Shown in pieces: positions 6,053 through 7,995 of a stretch of DNA of 7,995 nucleotides (position 1 is the stretch's first letter; each line of letters begins with the position of its first letter). Position numbers and translations under genes: made by a program. The notes beneath the pieces are model-generated. The model saw only the letters and a program-made list of their open reading frames with translations, was not told where the DNA came from and did not search any database. The stretch lies in NCBI GenBank assembly GCA_964579765.1, contig CAZOIK010000033.1, forward strand, positions 1 to 7,995. The letters run 5' to 3'. The stretch is from DATNBT01 sp964579765. GTDB taxonomy: Bacteria > Acidobacteriota > Vicinamibacteria > Vicinamibacterales > CAVVIG01.

Positions 6053-6946
6053 ATGAAACTTCCTTTCGAGTACGAGCACATGGCCGTCGGCGCGTTCGGC
6101 GGCACCATGCCGACCATGGTGGACTTCGATCGCGCCCGCGTCGTCATCCTGCCGATTCCCTTCGATCGCACGACGTCGTACGTGCCGGGGACGCGGACCG
6201 GTCCGCACGAGATCCTCGTCGCCTCGTCGCACATGGAGCTGTGGGACGAAGAGATGCAGGCCGACGTCCACGGCATCGGCATCTACACGCTGCCGGAGAT
6301 CGAATTCCCCATGGCGACGATGGAGGAAGTCGTGGCGGAGATCCGGCGCGTGGCCCGCGAGTTGTTCACGCGCGGCAAGTTTCCGGTGTTTCTCGGCGGC
6401 GAGCACTCCATTACGCCACCGCTGGTCGCCGCGGCGAGCGAGCGATACAAGAACCTCTCCGTGCTGCAGCTCGACGCGCACGCGGATCTGCGCCGCGACT
6501 ACATGGGCACACCGCACAGCCACGCCTGCGCGATGCGCCGCTCACTCGAGTTCGCGAAAGCGACACAGGTCGGCATCCGCAGCCTGTCCACGGAAGAGGC
6601 CGAAGATCTCCCCTCGCTCAACACGACGATCTTCTACGACTACAACATGCGGCGCGATCCGCACTGGATGGATCGGGTCGTCGAGACGCTGAGCGAGAAC
6701 GTCTACATCACGATCGACGTGGACGGGTTCGACCCGGCCATCATGCCCGCGACGGGCACGCCCGAGCCGGGCGGGTTGAGCTGGTATGAAGCGCTGGCGC
6801 TGCTGCGGAAGGTGATTGAAACGCGCAACGTCGTCGCCTGGGACATCGTCGAGCTGAGCCCGATGGGCGGCAACGTCGCGCCGAACTTTCTGTGCGCGAA
6901 GCTGGTCTACAAGATGCTCGCGTACCGCTTCGCCAGGGAGCGTTAG
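6053..6946 (+). CDS. speB: Agmatinase / ureohydrolase-family protein
   Basis: A 297-residue ureohydrolase, most likely agmatinase, which splits agmatine into putrescine and urea in polyamine synthesis. Such enzymes use a two-manganese centre. The expected ligands are all present: H118 in GGEHS (115-119), D141, H143 and D145 in LDAHADLR (140-147), and D222 and D224 in IDVDGFDP (221-228). SHACAMRR (156-163), TGTPEPGGLSWYEAL (234-248) and DIVELSP (264-270) are typical of agmatinases rather than arginases, but other guanidino-acid hydrolases share much of this. I chose ATG at 6053. A TTG at 6044 would add three residues, but its first base is the last T of the TATAAT, so it would be upstream of the predicted transcript start. 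It follows the ampG-like gene by 35 bp and converges on the TPR gene with a 4-nt overlap at the stops. No other polyamine gene is in the window. Confidence 0.85.
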   Translation: MKLPFEYEHMAVGAFGGTMPTMVDFDRARVVILPIPFDRTTSYVPGTRTGPHEILVASSHMELWDEEMQADVHGIGIYTLPEIEFPMATMEEVVAEIRRVARELFTRGKFPVFLGGEHSITPPLVAAASERYKNLSVLQLDAHADLRRDYMGTPHSHACAMRRSLEFAKATQVGIRSLSTEEAEDLPSLNTTIFYDYNMRRDPHWMDRVVETLSENVYITIDVDGFDPAIMPATGTPEPGGLSWYEALALLRKVIETRNVVAWDIVELSPMGGNVAPNFLCAKLVYKMLAYRFARER

Positions 6947-7668
6947 CCCTTCTTCAGGGCCTCGAGCTCTTTCTTCGCGTCGGCGTTGTACGCCGAATCC
7001 GGGAACTCATCGACCACGCGGTTGAACGTCTGCTGCGCGTCGGCCACGCGGCCCGCGTCGCGATAGGTGCGGCCGAGCTGCATCAGGATGCCGTCCACCG
7101 GGAGCTGGCCGTCTTTCCGCTGCGCCAGCTGCTTGTACGCCGTGATCGCCTGATCCCACTGGCCGCTGCGCGCGTAGGCTTCGGCGAGGCCGAGCCGCGC
7201 CATCTGGCCGTAGAGCCCGTCACCCGCGCGATCGACGACCATCTGGTACGCCTTGATCGCGTCCGCGGCGTCGCCCATCGTCATCTCGAGCGAGCCCTGC
7301 TGGTAGCGCGCGAACAGCCCGGCGTCGGTGGACGGATAGGCGTCGGCGGCTTCCTTGAACTTCGCGATCGCCGCCTGCGCGCGCTCGCGTTCGGTCGGGA
7401 AGGTCAACCCGCCGGTTCCGCCCGTCGCCTCGGGCGGCGGTCCCACGCGCGCTTCCTCGACGACCATCGCGTCGGCGAGCATCGCGTGCGCGTTGTTCTG
7501 CCGGTGCTGCCGCCAGCCCCAGTAGCCCCCGACCACGACCGCGATGACGGCGACGACGGTGGCGACCGTCGTGACTTCATTTCGCTTGGACGTGAAGAGG
7601 TCGATCGCCTCGCTGACGAGGACCTCGACTTCGTTTTCCTTGAGATGCTGCCGTTCTTTACGTTTCAT
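6943..7668 (-). CDS. Membrane-anchored TPR protein (YfgM / TPR_21-like)
   Basis: A 241-residue protein with a charged N-terminal cytoplasmic part (1-30), one membrane helix at about 31-52 (VTTVATVVAVIAVVVGGYW), a Gly/Pro-rich linker (73-91), then a TPR region expected in the periplasm. Helix pairs with TPR-like spacing are at about 95-111, 116-149 (YQQGSLEMTMGDAADAIKAY), 153-187 (LGLAEAYARSGQWDQAITAY) and 191-224 (LGRTYRDAGRVADAQQTF). This layout resembles YfgM and the TPR_21 family, whose E. coli member works with the SecYEG/PpiD export machinery; whether that role holds here is unknown. The start is ATG at 7666-7668. Only a weak SD is visible, and a TATGAT lies 48 nt upstream. The stop TAA overlaps the speB stop on the other strand. 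A scaffold role in envelope biogenesis is inference. Confidence 0.8.
   Translation of the reverse strand: MKRKERQHLKENEVEVLVSEAIDLFTSKRNEVTTVATVVAVIAVVVGGYWGWRQHRQNNAHAMLADAMVVEEARVGPPPEATGGTGGLTFPTERERAQAAIAKFKEAADAYPSTDAGLFARYQQGSLEMTMGDAADAIKAYQMVVDRAGDGLYGQMARLGLAEAYARSGQWDQAITAYKQLAQRKDGQLPVDGILMQLGRTYRDAGRVADAQQTFNRVVDEFPDSAYNADAKKELEALKKG
6946..6960. terminator. Weak 5-bp hairpin at the convergent gene ends
   Basis: GCCCT at 6946-6950 and AGGGC at 6956-6960 pair around a TCTTC loop, directly at the shared 3' ends of speB and the TPR gene. It could help end transcription in both directions, but the stem is short and neither side has a T-run. On the minus strand it is simply the last codons of the TPR gene. 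Treat it as a candidate only. Confidence 0.2.
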
Positions 7669-7716
7669 GCTCGTTATTTCTCGCGTCCGGCCGGAATTGA
7701 ACCGGGCTGAACCAAG

Positions 7717-7722
7717 ATCATA
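7717..7722 (-). promoter_or_regulatory. -10-like element (TATGAT) for the TPR gene
   Basis: On the minus strand TATGAT sits 48 nt upstream of the TPR start codon, which would give a leader of about 42 nt. The -35 position holds no convincing match. It lies in the 108-bp divergent gap (7669-7776) shared with the Tat-exported protein. Confidence 0.4.
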
Positions 7723-7764
7723 TCCGATCGTGTTTTCTCTAGCACTCTCGGACGGCGAAGCACG

Positions 7765-7770
7765 TAAGAT
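7765..7770 (+). promoter_or_regulatory. -10-like element (TAAGAT) for the Tat-exported hydrolase
   Basis: TAAGAT is followed by exactly 6 nt and then ATG at 7777, so the expected transcription start is the A of the start codon. No SD is present. This is the clearest spacing in the window for a leaderless mRNA. Confidence 0.5.
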
Positions 7771-7776
7771 GCGCCC

Positions 7777-7995
7777 ATGGACATGACACGCCGTGAGTTC
7801 GGGATAACGGTCGGTGGTGCGCTCGCGGCGGCGGCGGCGCCGCAGCCGGCGCAGCGCGCCGCGGCGCCGTCGGGACCGGTGCTCGACATCGCGGATTGGA
7901 GCTACTGGTTCTACGGGGTCGAGCGCGCGAAGTTCGCGCGCGGGCCCGTGATCGACGGATCGCAGATGTTCGTCGAGCGCTGGAGTCCGCGCGAG
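7777..7995 (+). CDS. Tat-exported protein, probable alpha/beta hydrolase (partial, runs off the right edge)
   Basis: Only the first 73 codons are present and the frame is open to the window end. The N-terminus MDMTRREFGITVGGALAAAAA is a twin-arginine signal: T-R-R-x-F at residues 4-8, then a weakly hydrophobic Gly/Ala stretch. An Ala/Pro-rich linker (about 18-32) follows, so export by Tat and release or anchoring outside the inner membrane is expected. The mature part begins DIADWSYWFYGVERAKFARG, then GSQMFVERWSP. The pattern of YW..GVER....G....G.QM.VE...P resembles the N-terminus of a group of secreted alpha/beta hydrolases (esterase-like). That recall is from memory of the family; the nucleophile and catalytic residues would lie beyond the edge, so the function is tentative. 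A second ATG at 7783 is possible but would leave less of the n-region. Confidence 0.6.
   Translation, partial: MDMTRREFGITVGGALAAAAAPQPAQRAAAPSGPVLDIADWSYWFYGVERAKFARGPVIDGSQMFVERWSPRE

Noticed and set aside
6892..7710. Plus-strand open frame opposite the TPR gene
   Set aside because: It is antisense to a clear TPR protein, starts inside speB and is Arg/Leu-rich without motifs.
7683..7755. Calling a tRNA gene on the minus strand
   Set aside because: The T-arm and acceptor pairing are suggestive, but the D-loop GG, U8, U33 and a proper anticodon arm are missing, so it is listed only as a finding.
1..7995. Mobile elements, CRISPR arrays, toxin-antitoxin or defence genes
   Set aside because: No transposase or integrase motifs, direct-repeat arrays or terminal inverted repeats were seen, and nearly all the DNA is accounted for by recognisable genes.

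Overview
The window is ordinary, dense bacterial chromosome of high GC content with strong G/C preference at third codon positions, carrying core housekeeping genes. There is no mobile element, CRISPR array, rRNA or convincing tRNA. An Acidobacteriota-like (Vicinamibacteria-like) host is my best guess. It rests on base composition, the PSD-A type phosphatidylserine decarboxylase, the Tat-exported hydrolase and the gene mix; it is inference, not something the sequence proves.

Left part (1-2016, minus strand): a compact run read right to left, tsaB (tRNA t6A synthesis), rimI (N-terminal acetylation), a 62-residue DUF465/YdcH-like protein, and psd (phosphatidylethanolamine synthesis), which runs off the left edge. 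Spacing is tight: 8 bp between tsaB and rimI (or a 4-nt GTGA overlap if rimI starts at the upstream GTG), 59 bp before the DUF465 gene, and 6 bp before psd. It looks like one operon of translation and membrane-lipid genes.

Middle (2035-6946, plus strand): mutS starts head-to-head with tsaB, only 18 bp away. A muropeptide permease of the AmpG family follows, its GTG start overlapping the mutS stop (GTGA). After a 35-bp gap holding a perfect TATAAT comes a ureohydrolase, probably agmatinase (speB).

Right part: a membrane-anchored TPR protein on the minus strand (6943-7668) converges on speB, and the two CDSs share 4 nt. A 108-bp divergent intergenic region separates it from the start of a Tat-exported, probable alpha/beta hydrolase that runs off the right edge.

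The most notable signal is regulatory. The four genes that appear to begin transcription units (tsaB, mutS, speB, the Tat protein) lack a Shine-Dalgarno (SD) sequence and have a TANNNT -10-like hexamer ending 6-8 nt before the ATG, as expected for leaderless mRNAs. The internal genes ampG and DUF465 have clear SD sequences. I saw no novel defence, mobile or biosynthetic system here.
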